DNA of 58,814 bases, taken from positions 1 through 58,814 of the forward strand of contig CAINJJ010000044.1 of NCBI GenBank assembly GCA_903849645.1, read 5' to 3'. A program made the translations under genes and the position numbers. Under the pieces are notes generated by a model. The model searched no databases, was not told where the DNA came from, and was given only the letters and a program-made list of their open reading frames with translations. The stretch comes from an uncultured Acidobacteriaceae bacterium (GTDB taxonomy: Bacteria; Acidobacteriota; Terriglobia; Terriglobales; Acidobacteriaceae). Shown one piece after another: positions 1-9,118 of the stretch (position 1 is the stretch's first letter; each line of letters begins with the position of its first letter).

Positions 1-1
1 C

Positions 2-895
2 AAGGGCCTGCCGGCGATTACGACGGCGGTTTGCTGGCCGCTGTCGGACGTGGCGCTGCGGGGCACGGTGGAAGCGGCGGAAGAGGGGCTGATCCAGCCG
101 ACGCTGATTGGCGACGAAGCGGAGATGAAGGCGCTGGCGGCAAAGATCGGCGTGGACATCAGCGGCTTTCCGATCTTGCAGGCGGATACGGAGATCAAGG
201 CGGCGGAGATCTGCGTGAACCTGTGCCGGAGCGGCGCCGCGCAGGCAATGATGAAGGGCAGCCTGCACACCGACGAGCTGATGAAGGTGGCGATGCAGCG
301 GGACACCGGGCTGCGGACCTCACGGCGGATTTCGCACGTATTCGTGATGGACACGCCGGCCTATGCGCGGACGCTGCTGATTACGGACGCGGCCATCAAC
401 ATTGAGCCGGAGCTGGAAGACAAGATACACATTGTGCAGAACGCCATTGACCTGGCCCATGCGCTGGGGATTCCCGAGCCGAAGGTGGCGCTGCTTTCGG
501 CCATTGAGACGGTGAACCCGAAGATCAAGTCGACGCTGGACGCGGCGGCGTTGTGCAAGATGGCGGACCGGGGGCAGATTACAGGCGGCATCCTGGACGG
601 GCCGCTGGCGTTTGACACAGCGGTGAGCGTGAAGGCCGCGGACATCAAGAAGCTGGTTTCGCCGGTGACGGGGCAGGCGGACATCCTGGTGGTACCGGAC
701 CTGGAGAGCGGCAACATGCTGGCCAAGCAACTGGAGTACCTGGGCGGGGCGCAGTTGGCGGGCATCGTTCTGGGAGCGCGGGTGCCGGTGATTCTGACCA
801 GCAGGGCGGATTCGGCGGAGACGCGGCTGACCAGTTGCGCGGTGGCGGTGCTGCTGCACTATGCCGAGCATCCGCTGGCGGCGAGCCAGGGCTGA
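2..895 (+). CDS. phosphate acetyl/butyryltransferase, 3' part only
   Basis: The reading frame is open to the left edge of the window, so the gene starts upstream and 297 residues of its C-terminal part are visible. The protein resembles the PTA/PTB family, which moves acyl groups between CoA and phosphate. Visible family-like stretches are MMKGSLHTDELM, the ILDGPLAFDTAVS segment and the C-terminal VPDLESGNMLAKQLEYLGGA block that lies near the CoA/phosphate site. In many bacteria such a domain is fused behind a MaoC-like hydratase; whether that holds here cannot be seen. Acetate or butyrate kinase is not in view downstream. The substrate cannot be decided from sequence. Confidence 0.85.
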   Translation, partial: KGLPAITTAVCWPLSDVALRGTVEAAEEGLIQPTLIGDEAEMKALAAKIGVDISGFPILQADTEIKAAEICVNLCRSGAAQAMMKGSLHTDELMKVAMQRDTGLRTSRRISHVFVMDTPAYARTLLITDAAINIEPELEDKIHIVQNAIDLAHALGIPEPKVALLSAIETVNPKIKSTLDAAALCKMADRGQITGGILDGPLAFDTAVSVKAADIKKLVSPVTGQADILVVPDLESGNMLAKQLEYLGGAQLAGIVLGARVPVILTSRADSAETRLTSCAVAVLLHYAEHPLAASQG

Positions 896-1164
896 GCCGC
901 AGTTGAACAGGATATAGAGAATATCGGTTGGATGTGAGCAGGTTTGACCATCCTTTCCGGGAGAATGGGCATTAGAGTCTAATTCAAATTTCGAGTTCCC
1001 CAATTTGTTGATCAAGTTGGACTTTGCACGCCAGTTTGTACCCCTAAAGTGGGGTTGCTCATAGCACTGCGGTCCCTCATAATTTCGACTCGTGTGTCAT
1101 TTTGGACATGTTCCCGCCCATATCGGCAGGAAGCAGAGGCGTTTGAGCCTGGGAGAGGCCCTGG
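896..1164. other. intergenic, no gene seen
   Basis: This 269-base gap holds no convincing ORF. It contains a dyad ACCCC-taaagt-GGGGT at 1040-1055. Read on the minus strand, 1019-1062 weakly resembles the leader motif found at 19965 and 21839. A GGAGAGG-like ribosome site lies about ten bases before the ATG at 1165. Confidence 0.5.
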
Positions 1165-4100
1165 ATGGGGAATCGCGCGGAAGCCAACCTTTCGGCATTG
1201 ATCGAGAGCACCCAGGACCTGCTGGGATCGGTGGACCTCGAGTACAGGATGCTCGCATTCAACCGCCCCTTCCAGAACTACATAGAAGACGCCTTCGGGG
1301 TACGTCCGCAACTGGGGATGCGTCCGCAGGACATGATTTCGCCGGAGCGGGCGGCTTTGTGGCCGGCGATGTTCCAGCGGGCGCTGGACCATGGGGCCTA
1401 CACGATCGAATACCCGCTGCTGGGGGGCCGCATTCTTGAGCTCTCGTTCAATCCAATCATGGAAGACGGGAAAGCGACGGGGATTTCGGTCTTTGGCAAG
1501 GACATCACGGAGTGGCGCGCCGCGGAAGAGTCGCGGCGGTTTCTGGCAGCGATCGTGGAGAGCTCGGAAGACGCCATCTTTGCGCATGACCGCGAGGGCG
1601 TGATTCTAACCTGGAATCGTGGGGCGCAGACCGTATTTGGCTACACCGCTGCGGAGGTCTTGGGCAAGCCGATCACCCTGCTGGTGGACCCGCGGGAAAG
1701 CTCAGATGCCAAGAGGTACATCGAGCGGGTGTGGGAGGGGCAGGCGGAACGGATGACAACGGGCAGCGCGATCCGCAAGGATGGCTCCCGCATTCTGATT
1801 TCCGCGCTGTCGTGGCCGGTGCGCAACGCCAAGGGCGAAGTCACGGCGATCTCGGCGATCGTCCGCGATGTGACCGCGCGGCGCAAGGCGGAAGAAGCGC
1901 AGGGGCTGCTGGCCTCGATTGTCGAGTCCTCAAACGAAGCGATCCACGCGCTTGCGCTCGATGGAACGATCGTTTCGTGGAACCGGGGCGCGCAGGAACT
2001 GATGGGCTACACCAGTGAAGAAGTGGTGGGCCAGAGCGCGGCCATGCTTCTGCCAGCGGAAGACAGGGAAAACCTGCTGCCGCGCATGGGGGTGATCCGG
2101 CAAGGCCTTTCGCTTGCGCCGATTGAAATCCGCGTGGTGCACAAGGATGGGCATACCATCGATGTTTCGCTCTCCGGGTCTCCGATTCGCAATGCCGCGG
2201 GGGAGGTAGTTGGCTCTTCGGCGATTGTTCGCGACATGACCAAGCTGAAGCAGGCGGAGCTGGAGCTGCGGGAGAGCGAAGAGCGGTATCGCAAGACCTT
2301 TGAACAAGCCGCCATCGGCATCGTGCACACCTCGCTCGACCTTCGATTCATTCGATGCAATGCACGGTTCGCGGAGATCATCGGCTACCCCATCGAGGAG
2401 ATTCCAGGACTGGACGTGAGACAGGTGACGCTCCCGGATGAATTGCCCGAGAGCGTTGAAACCATGCGGCAGCTCGTTGATGGGCGCGTCGAATCGGCCA
2501 CTCTGGAAAAGCAGTTTGTGCACAAGGACGGGAGCCTGTGCTGGGCCAAGCTGAGCATCTCGATCCAGCACGACAGCCGGGGGCAGGCGCGGCACTTCAT
2601 CGCGCACGTCGAAGACATTCATTCCCGCAAGATGGCCGAGCAGCGCCTGGCCAAGGCACTGGATCACCTGCGGGCGAGCGAGACCCGGTATCGCACGACC
2701 TTCCAGATGAGCCTGGACTCGGTGAATCTGAACCGGGCTTCGGACGGGACCTACATCGAAGTGAACGAGGCCTTCCTGAAGCTCAGCGGATACACGCGCG
2801 AGGAAGTGATCGGGCGGACCTCATCGGAACTGAACATCTGGGCCAATCTGGCCGACCGGGAGAGGATGCGCGGGGCGCTTCAGGCGAACTCAAGCTTCCG
2901 CGATCTCGAGTTCCCTTTCCTGACAAAAGACGGAAGGGTGCTGTGGGGGCTGATGTCGGCGTCCATCATTGAGATCGATGGGCTTCCCTGCATTCTGTCA
3001 ATCACGCGGGACGTGACCGAGACGAGGGAGGCGCAGGAGCGGATCGCTCTGGCGGCCAGCGACCTGCGGGCCAGCGAAACCCGGTACCGGACGGTATTCA
3101 ATACCAGCCTGGACGCGATCAGCATTACGCGGCAGTCGGATGGTGCCTATATCGACGCCAACAAGACCTTCCTGGAGAGCATGGGATTCACGCTGAGCCA
3201 ACTGGTGGGCAAAACGTCCCGCGATCTCGATGTGTGGGTCAATCCGGAAGATCGAGAAAAGGTCATCGACTCGCTGCGGTCTGGGTCCGGGGCGCGCAAC
3301 CTCGAGATTCAGTTCAAGAGGAAGACCGGGGAGGTTTTTTCAGCCCTGGTGTCAGTTTCGTCGATCAATCTCGATGGAGTTCCGTGCATTCTCTCGATCG
3401 TCCGCGATCTTTCGGACGCCAAGGCGGCGGCGGAACAGATTCGGACGCTTGCGTTCTATGACCCGCTGACGGGGCTGCCCAACCGGCGGCATGTGCTGGA
3501 CAACGTGCAGCAGATGCTGGACCGCGATGCGCGCAGCAACCGCAAACAGGCGCTGCTGTTTATCGATCTGGACAACTTCAAGACGGTGAACGACACGCTG
3601 GGGCACAGGATTGGGGACCTGCTGATCAAGGAGACTGCACGGCGGCTGCTGACCTGCGTGGGGGACCCGAGCGCGGTGGGCCGGCTGGGGGGCGACGAGT
3701 TCATTGTGACCCTGGAGAACCTGAGCACGACCACGGAAGAGGCGGCGGAGCGGGCGCGTCAGGCCGGCGATGAGATTGTGACCGCGCTTGCGGAGCCGTA
3801 CGTCCTGGACGGGCATGCGTGCCGCTGCACGGCCAGCATCGGGATCGTGGTGATCGAGCAAGAGACGGCGCTGGCGGTCGAGGTGATCCAACAGGCCGAG
3901 TTGGCGATGTTCCAGGCCAAGCAGGCGGGGCGGGACGGGCTGCGCTTTTTTGCGCCGGCGCTGCAGGCGGCGGCGAATGCCAGGGCGGAGCTGGAGAGCG
4001 ACCTCCGGCTGGCGATCCAGGCCAGGCAGTTCCAGCTTCAGTATCAGCCGCAGGTGGAGCTCTACTACCAGCCGCAGATGGCGCGCGGACGGCTGGTGGG

Positions 4101-4794
4101 GGCCGAGGCCCTCATTCGGTGGAAACACCCTGTCCGCGGGCTGCTGGCGCCCGACGAGTTTATACCGCTGGCCGAAGAGACCGGGCTGATTGTCCCGCTG
4201 GGGAACTGGGTTCTTGAAACGGCGTGCGCGCAGATTGCCGCCTGGAGCCAGAACCCCGAGACAGCCCACCTCACCGTAGCCGTGAACATCAGCGCCCGCC
4301 AGTTCCGCAGCCCGGAGTTTGTCGGCTCGGTGATGGCGGCTATTGCAGACGCGGGCGCAAACCCACAGAACCTGAAGCTCGAGCTGACCGAGAGCATGCT
4401 GCTGGAGAACGTCGACGATGTGATCGCCAAGATGGTGGAGCTGAAGCTGCAGGGTTTCCGATTCTCGCTGGACGATTTCGGGACCGGGTACTCATCGCTG
4501 GCCTATCTGAAGCGTCTGCCGCTGGACCAGCTCAAGATTGACATTTCGTTTGTACGGGACATCCTCGTGGACTCCACAAGCGGGGCAATTGCGCAGACCA
4601 TCCTCTCCCTGGGCCGGGCAATGAACCTCTCCGTGATCGCCGAAGGGGTGGAGACCGAACAGCAGCTCGGGTACCTGTCGGGGCTGGGTTGCCAGGCCTT
4701 CCAGGGTTACCTTTTCAGCAAGCCTCTCCCGATCCACGGCTTTGAGGCCTTTGCAAGCGAGTTTGGCGATAGGGCGGCCATTCGCAGGAAATAG
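1165..4794 (+). CDS. multi-PAS GGDEF-EAL protein (c-di-GMP turnover)
   Basis: 1209 residues, soluble, with no obvious membrane segment. About six PAS domains come first, near residues 6-120, 127-245, 250-365, 370-490, 508-625 and 635-755. A GGDEF domain follows with an intact GGDEF at 842-846, then an EAL domain with EAL at 981-983. The EAL residues expected for phosphodiesterase activity are all visible: VNISAR, ELTE, LDDFGTG starting near 1102, LKID, EGVE and the final FQGYLFS. The RxxD inhibitory site five residues before GGDEF is absent (GDPS stands there). One oddity is a doubled YQPQ (960-963 and 968-971) at the start of the EAL domain, an apparent 8-residue in-frame duplication. The protein could be bifunctional or dominated by either activity; sequence does not decide. 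The PAS domains suggest cytoplasmic redox, oxygen or ligand sensing. Confidence 0.93.
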   Translation: MGNRAEANLSALIESTQDLLGSVDLEYRMLAFNRPFQNYIEDAFGVRPQLGMRPQDMISPERAALWPAMFQRALDHGAYTIEYPLLGGRILELSFNPIMEDGKATGISVFGKDITEWRAAEESRRFLAAIVESSEDAIFAHDREGVILTWNRGAQTVFGYTAAEVLGKPITLLVDPRESSDAKRYIERVWEGQAERMTTGSAIRKDGSRILISALSWPVRNAKGEVTAISAIVRDVTARRKAEEAQGLLASIVESSNEAIHALALDGTIVSWNRGAQELMGYTSEEVVGQSAAMLLPAEDRENLLPRMGVIRQGLSLAPIEIRVVHKDGHTIDVSLSGSPIRNAAGEVVGSSAIVRDMTKLKQAELELRESEERYRKTFEQAAIGIVHTSLDLRFIRCNARFAEIIGYPIEEIPGLDVRQVTLPDELPESVETMRQLVDGRVESATLEKQFVHKDGSLCWAKLSISIQHDSRGQARHFIAHVEDIHSRKMAEQRLAKALDHLRASETRYRTTFQMSLDSVNLNRASDGTYIEVNEAFLKLSGYTREEVIGRTSSELNIWANLADRERMRGALQANSSFRDLEFPFLTKDGRVLWGLMSASIIEIDGLPCILSITRDVTETREAQERIALAASDLRASETRYRTVFNTSLDAISITRQSDGAYIDANKTFLESMGFTLSQLVGKTSRDLDVWVNPEDREKVIDSLRSGSGARNLEIQFKRKTGEVFSALVSVSSINLDGVPCILSIVRDLSDAKAAAEQIRTLAFYDPLTGLPNRRHVLDNVQQMLDRDARSNRKQALLFIDLDNFKTVNDTLGHRIGDLLIKETARRLLTCVGDPSAVGRLGGDEFIVTLENLSTTTEEAAERARQAGDEIVTALAEPYVLDGHACRCTASIGIVVIEQETALAVEVIQQAELAMFQAKQAGRDGLRFFAPALQAAANARAELESDLRLAIQARQFQLQYQPQVELYYQPQMARGRLVGAEALIRWKHPVRGLLAPDEFIPLAEETGLIVPLGNWVLETACAQIAAWSQNPETAHLTVAVNISARQFRSPEFVGSVMAAIADAGANPQNLKLELTESMLLENVDDVIAKMVELKLQGFRFSLDDFGTGYSSLAYLKRLPLDQLKIDISFVRDILVDSTSGAIAQTILSLGRAMNLSVIAEGVETEQQLGYLSGLGCQAFQGYLFSKPLPIHGFEAFASEFGDRAAIRRK

Positions 4795-4983
4795 GCGCAA
4801 TTGCGATGAACACCAAAGGCTTGCGAAGGAATAACCCGAACCTGGGAACGCGAAGCAGCATACTTTGGTAACTACCTTCGGGGCGGCAACATACAACGAT
4901 TTGGTCTTTCGTAACTCCTTTCAGCTGTGGTAGTGTTCACGTTTGAAGAATTGCGAACGAATTTTGATAAGAATTGCGAGTCT

Positions 4984-7900
4984 ATGCAAGACGCAGGTCA
5001 GGCGAACCTTTCGGCAATGATGGAAAGCACAGAGGACCTGGTCTGGGCCGTGGATCTGGAATACCGCCTGCTTACCTTCAATCGGGCGTTCCAGCAGAGC
5101 TTCCTTAAATTCCGGGGGATCGAGGCGGTGCCTGGCCGTCCCGCCACGGAAGGGCTTCCCCCCGAGCAGGCCGCCCCGCGGATAGGGTATTACGAGCGCG
5201 CCCTTGCCAGCGGACCATTCAAGGTTGAGCAAACCCTGCTCGATGGCCGGACTCTTGACCTTTCCTTCAACCCCATCGTCGTGGAAGGAAGGCCTGCCGG
5301 CGTCTCTGTCTTCGGCAAGGACATCTCGGCGCAGAAGAGTTTTGAGTCGGCGCTGCGCGCCGCAGAGGAAAAGTACCGCGAGATTTTTGACGGCGCACAG
5401 CTTGGGATGTGGCGAACCTCGGTTGAAGGCCAGCCGCTGACGGTGAATCAGGCGCTGGCGCGCAACCTGGGCTACGAGTCTCCGGAGCAGATGCTGGCTG
5501 AAGTGACGGACATGGGGACGCAGGTTTGGCAGCGCCCCGCGGACCGGCTGGCTTTCATGCGGCAACTGGCCGCGCATGGCAAGGTGCGGGGCTTGGAGTG
5601 CCATCTGAAGCGGCGGGACGGCTCGTCGTTCTGGGCATCGCTGTATGGGCGAAGGGTGACGGGTCCGGATGGGCGCCCGATTTACTTTGAAGGGCACATC
5701 ACGGACATTACGAAGGAGCGGAACGCCAGAGAGGCCCTGCGGGCGGCGGAAGAGAAGTACCGGCTGCTGTTTCAGGGCGCGATGGAAGGAATGTTCCAGG
5801 TGGCCCCGGACGGCAAGCCGCTGACGGCGAACCCGGCGCTGGCGCGGATTCTCGGCTACGAATCGCCGGAGGAGTTTCTCACTCTGGACAATGTGGGCCG
5901 GCAGGTCTATGCCAACCCCCGGGACCGCGAGTTTCTGCTGCAGCAGTTGCAGATTCATGGGGAGTTGCGCGGATTCGAGTGCCAGTTGCGGCGCAAGGAC
6001 GGGTCGCTGATCTGGGTTCTGCTGAGCGTGCGGGCCACCCTGCGCGGGGATGGCGGCATCCTGTACACGGAAGGGTTCATCGAGGACGTCACGGAGCGGC
6101 GGCAGGCGGTCGATGCGCTGGCGGACCGGGAGCAGATGTTCCGGCAGTTCTTTGAGGCGAATGGATCGGTGATGCTGCTGATCGACCCCGCGGACGGCAC
6201 CATAACAGACGCCAATTTTGCGGCAGCGAGCTACTACGGCCACAGCCGTCAGCAGTTGATGGGGATGAAGATCGGCGAAATCAACACGCTGCCAGCGGGG
6301 CAGCTTTCGGGCGAGTGGCACAAGGCGTTCTTGCAGGAGCGGAAGTACTTCAACTTCCAGCACCGGCTGGCGACGGGGGAGCAGCGGGACGTGGAGGTTT
6401 ACTCGACGCCCATCAAGGCCGTTGGCCGGGCATTGCTGTTCTCGATCGTCCATGACACGACAGAGCGGAATCGATTTGCGGCGCAACTGGCGGCGAACGA
6501 GGAGCGGTTCCGGAAGTTCTTTGAAGACAACGGTTCGGTGATGCTGCTGGTGAACCCGTCGAACGGAGTGATTGAGTCGGGCAACAAGGCGGCTGCGGCG
6601 TTCTATGGGTATACGCAGGAGACGCTGAGCGGAATGCCAATCAGCCGGATCAATCTGATGAGCGAAGAGCAGCTTGCCGCGGGCCTGCAGGAGGCGTATG
6701 GAAAGGGGCAGATGTACTTTCTGCGGAGGCACCGGCTGGCCTCGGGCGAGGTGCGAGACGTGGAGGTCTACAGTACACCGACGGTGGTGGATGGGCGGCC
6801 CATGGGCATTTCGATCATTCACGACGTCACGAGCCGGCGGGAAGCCGAGGCGCGCCTGATTGACAGCGAGGAGCGGTACCGGGCGACGTTTGAGCAGGCG
6901 GCCATCGGGATTCTGCACACGTCAACGACGGGACGGTTTCTGCGCTGCAACGCGCGGTTCGCGCAGATTGTGGGGTACACGCAGGAAGAGGTGACGGAGC
7001 TGACCTTCCGCAATATCACGCATCCGGATGACCTGGCGGGGAGCGAGGGCTTCCTTGAGAAGCTGATGGCCGCGCCCGACGAGATTCGCACGTGGGGAAA
7101 GCGGTATGTGCGGAGCGACGGGAGCCTGACATGGGTGAACCTGACGTCGTCGGCGCAGCGGGACCACGACGGCAACATCCTGCACTTCATCACCCTGGTG
7201 GATGAAATCAACGAGCGCAAGCTGGCGGAGGAGAAGCTGGCGGCGTCGCAGTTGGCGCTGCAGGCGAGCGAGAGGCGCTACCGGGCGGCGTTCCAGACCA
7301 GCGAGACGCGCTATCGGACGGCCTTTGACCTGAGCCTTGACCCGATCGGGATCAGCCGCCTGAGCGATGGAACGTATATGGAGATCAACCAGGCTTTTCT
7401 CAATCTGTTTCAGTATGAGCGCGCAGAGGTGATCGGCCGCACATCGAGCGAGCTGCAGATTTTTTCAGAGAGCTCGGAGAGGGAGAGGCTGGCCAATCTG
7501 CTCCGCGCCCATTCGTCGCTGCGGGACATCAGCGTGAAGCTGCGCAAGAAGACCGGGGAGGTGTTCCCGGTTTTGATGTCCGCCTCGCTGGTGGAACTGG
7601 ACGGAGAGCAGATGCTGCTGGCCACGGCGCGGGACATCACCCATGCTCTGGCGGCGGAAGACCAGATCAACGACTTGACCAACTATGACGCGCTCACGCG
7701 ACTGCCCAACCGACGGCTGCTGATGGACCGCCTGCGGCAGGCCCAGGTGAGCGGCGTGCGCGGCGGACTCAAGCAGGCCCTGCTCCTCCTGGACCTTGAC
7801 GACTTCAAGACCCTGAACGAAGCGATGGGCCATCCAACCGGCGACAGGCTCATCCAGGAGGTGGCCACCCGTCTGAGCGCCTCCATTCGCGAGACAGACA

Positions 7901-8997
7901 CTGTGGCCCGCTTTGGCGGCGACGAGTTTGCCTTGATCCTTGAAGATCTGGGCAGAACCCCGGCCGAAGCCGCTGCCCGCGCCCAGGCAGTAGCCGAGAA
8001 GATTCTGGCCGTCATCGGTGAACCCTATCTGCTGGATGGCCGCACCTGCTACAGCACGGCAAGCCTTGGGATCACTGTATTCGGCGATCCGAGCAACACG
8101 GTGGACGCAATCCTGCAGCAGGCCGATATTGCGCTCTACAAGGCCAAGTCGGCCGGCCGGGACACGGCACGTTTCTTTGTTCCCGAGCTTCAGGCCGCGG
8201 TCAACGCCCGCGCCGCCCTGGAATCGGATCTCCGTCGCGCCATCGCCGGCCAGCAGTTTGTTCACTACTATCAGCCCCAGATCGAGCACGGGCAGGTCAC
8301 CGGCTGCGAGGCGCTGATTCGCTGGGCGCATCCGGTCCGAGGCGTGGTGCTGCCGAGCGAGTTCATTCCCCCCTGTGAAGAGACGGGGTTGATTCTCACT
8401 ATCGGCGCCTGGGGACTTCAGGAAGCATGCGCCCAGCTTGCGGCCTGGGCAGATCGACCGGAGAGGGCAAAGCTTACTATTGCGGTGAATATCAGCGCGC
8501 GGCACTTTCGCGAGCCGGATTTTGTGGCCCAGGTGCAGAGCGCGCTGCAGCGCTCCGGAGCGAACCCGGAAAGGCTGCGGCTCGAACTCACCGAAAGCAT
8601 CCTTGTGGCCGACGTTGAGGATGTGATCGTGAAGATGAACGAACTGCGGGATCAAGGCGTCCGCTTCAGCCTCGACGACTTCGGCACAGGCTACTCATCG
8701 CTGGCCTACCTTGCGCAACTGCCGCTGAACCGGTTGAAGATTGACCAGGCCTTTGTGCAGAACCTGCCGAATGTCAAGGCCAGCATGGCGATTGCGCAGA
8801 CCATTCTCTCCCTCGGATGGGCAATGGAACTGGATGTGATTGCCGAAGGCGTGGAAACAGAGGAGCAGCGCGCGGCCCTCGCTGGCCTGGGATGCGACTC
8901 CTACCAGGGCTTCCTGTTCAGCCGCCCGGTCCCGATTGATGCGTTTGAAAGTTATGTGGATGAGCTCAATGGACCGGTGGCGTTGACCGCCGGCTAA
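4984..8997 (+). CDS. second multi-PAS GGDEF-EAL protein
   Basis: 1337 residues from ATG 4984. I prefer this start to the in-frame GTG at 4927 because its N-terminus (MQDAGQANLSA) aligns position for position with that of the neighbour at 1165 (MGNRAEANLSA). About seven PAS domains precede GGDEF (978-982) and EAL (1109-1111). The c-di-GMP inhibitory site is present as RETD (969-972), unlike in the upstream paralogue. EAL catalytic motifs are intact (VNISARHF, ELTES, LDDFGTG, LKID, EGVE, YQGFLFS). Two of the PAS domains share the signature FFE-x-NGSVMLL with domains of the next gene, which points to module duplication between neighbours. A short repeated PAS start (SERRYRAAF then SETRYRTAF, about 7270-7325) looks like a recombination scar. 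Confidence 0.93.
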   Translation: MQDAGQANLSAMMESTEDLVWAVDLEYRLLTFNRAFQQSFLKFRGIEAVPGRPATEGLPPEQAAPRIGYYERALASGPFKVEQTLLDGRTLDLSFNPIVVEGRPAGVSVFGKDISAQKSFESALRAAEEKYREIFDGAQLGMWRTSVEGQPLTVNQALARNLGYESPEQMLAEVTDMGTQVWQRPADRLAFMRQLAAHGKVRGLECHLKRRDGSSFWASLYGRRVTGPDGRPIYFEGHITDITKERNAREALRAAEEKYRLLFQGAMEGMFQVAPDGKPLTANPALARILGYESPEEFLTLDNVGRQVYANPRDREFLLQQLQIHGELRGFECQLRRKDGSLIWVLLSVRATLRGDGGILYTEGFIEDVTERRQAVDALADREQMFRQFFEANGSVMLLIDPADGTITDANFAAASYYGHSRQQLMGMKIGEINTLPAGQLSGEWHKAFLQERKYFNFQHRLATGEQRDVEVYSTPIKAVGRALLFSIVHDTTERNRFAAQLAANEERFRKFFEDNGSVMLLVNPSNGVIESGNKAAAAFYGYTQETLSGMPISRINLMSEEQLAAGLQEAYGKGQMYFLRRHRLASGEVRDVEVYSTPTVVDGRPMGISIIHDVTSRREAEARLIDSEERYRATFEQAAIGILHTSTTGRFLRCNARFAQIVGYTQEEVTELTFRNITHPDDLAGSEGFLEKLMAAPDEIRTWGKRYVRSDGSLTWVNLTSSAQRDHDGNILHFITLVDEINERKLAEEKLAASQLALQASERRYRAAFQTSETRYRTAFDLSLDPIGISRLSDGTYMEINQAFLNLFQYERAEVIGRTSSELQIFSESSERERLANLLRAHSSLRDISVKLRKKTGEVFPVLMSASLVELDGEQMLLATARDITHALAAEDQINDLTNYDALTRLPNRRLLMDRLRQAQVSGVRGGLKQALLLLDLDDFKTLNEAMGHPTGDRLIQEVATRLSASIRETDTVARFGGDEFALILEDLGRTPAEAAARAQAVAEKILAVIGEPYLLDGRTCYSTASLGITVFGDPSNTVDAILQQADIALYKAKSAGRDTARFFVPELQAAVNARAALESDLRRAIAGQQFVHYYQPQIEHGQVTGCEALIRWAHPVRGVVLPSEFIPPCEETGLILTIGAWGLQEACAQLAAWADRPERAKLTIAVNISARHFREPDFVAQVQSALQRSGANPERLRLELTESILVADVEDVIVKMNELRDQGVRFSLDDFGTGYSSLAYLAQLPLNRLKIDQAFVQNLPNVKASMAIAQTILSLGWAMELDVIAEGVETEEQRAALAGLGCDSYQGFLFSRPVPIDAFESYVDELNGPVALTAG

Positions 8998-9118
8998 CGT
9001 TGTTTCCCTTATTTGTCTTGGCAGGAAATCGTGTTAGCGTTATCAAACTTAGATGAAGTCTTAGTCATAGTTCGCCATGATGCGACACTTCGCTTGATTC
9101 CCGCCCTAGAATGAACCC

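Noticed and set aside
50..895. A complete transferase gene starting at 50
   Set aside because: The frame is open and similar to the family up to base 2, so the true start is upstream.
1019..1062. A third clear copy of the leader motif
   Set aside because: Similarity is weaker and on the opposite strand with no gene downstream, so I mention it only as a weak match.
4921..6918. A long minus-strand ORF of 665 codons antisense to the second PAS gene
   Set aside because: High-GC shadow of the real gene with no ribosome site or family resemblance. Similar shadows at 42234-44306, 50728-52404 and 39946-41238 were dropped for the same reason.
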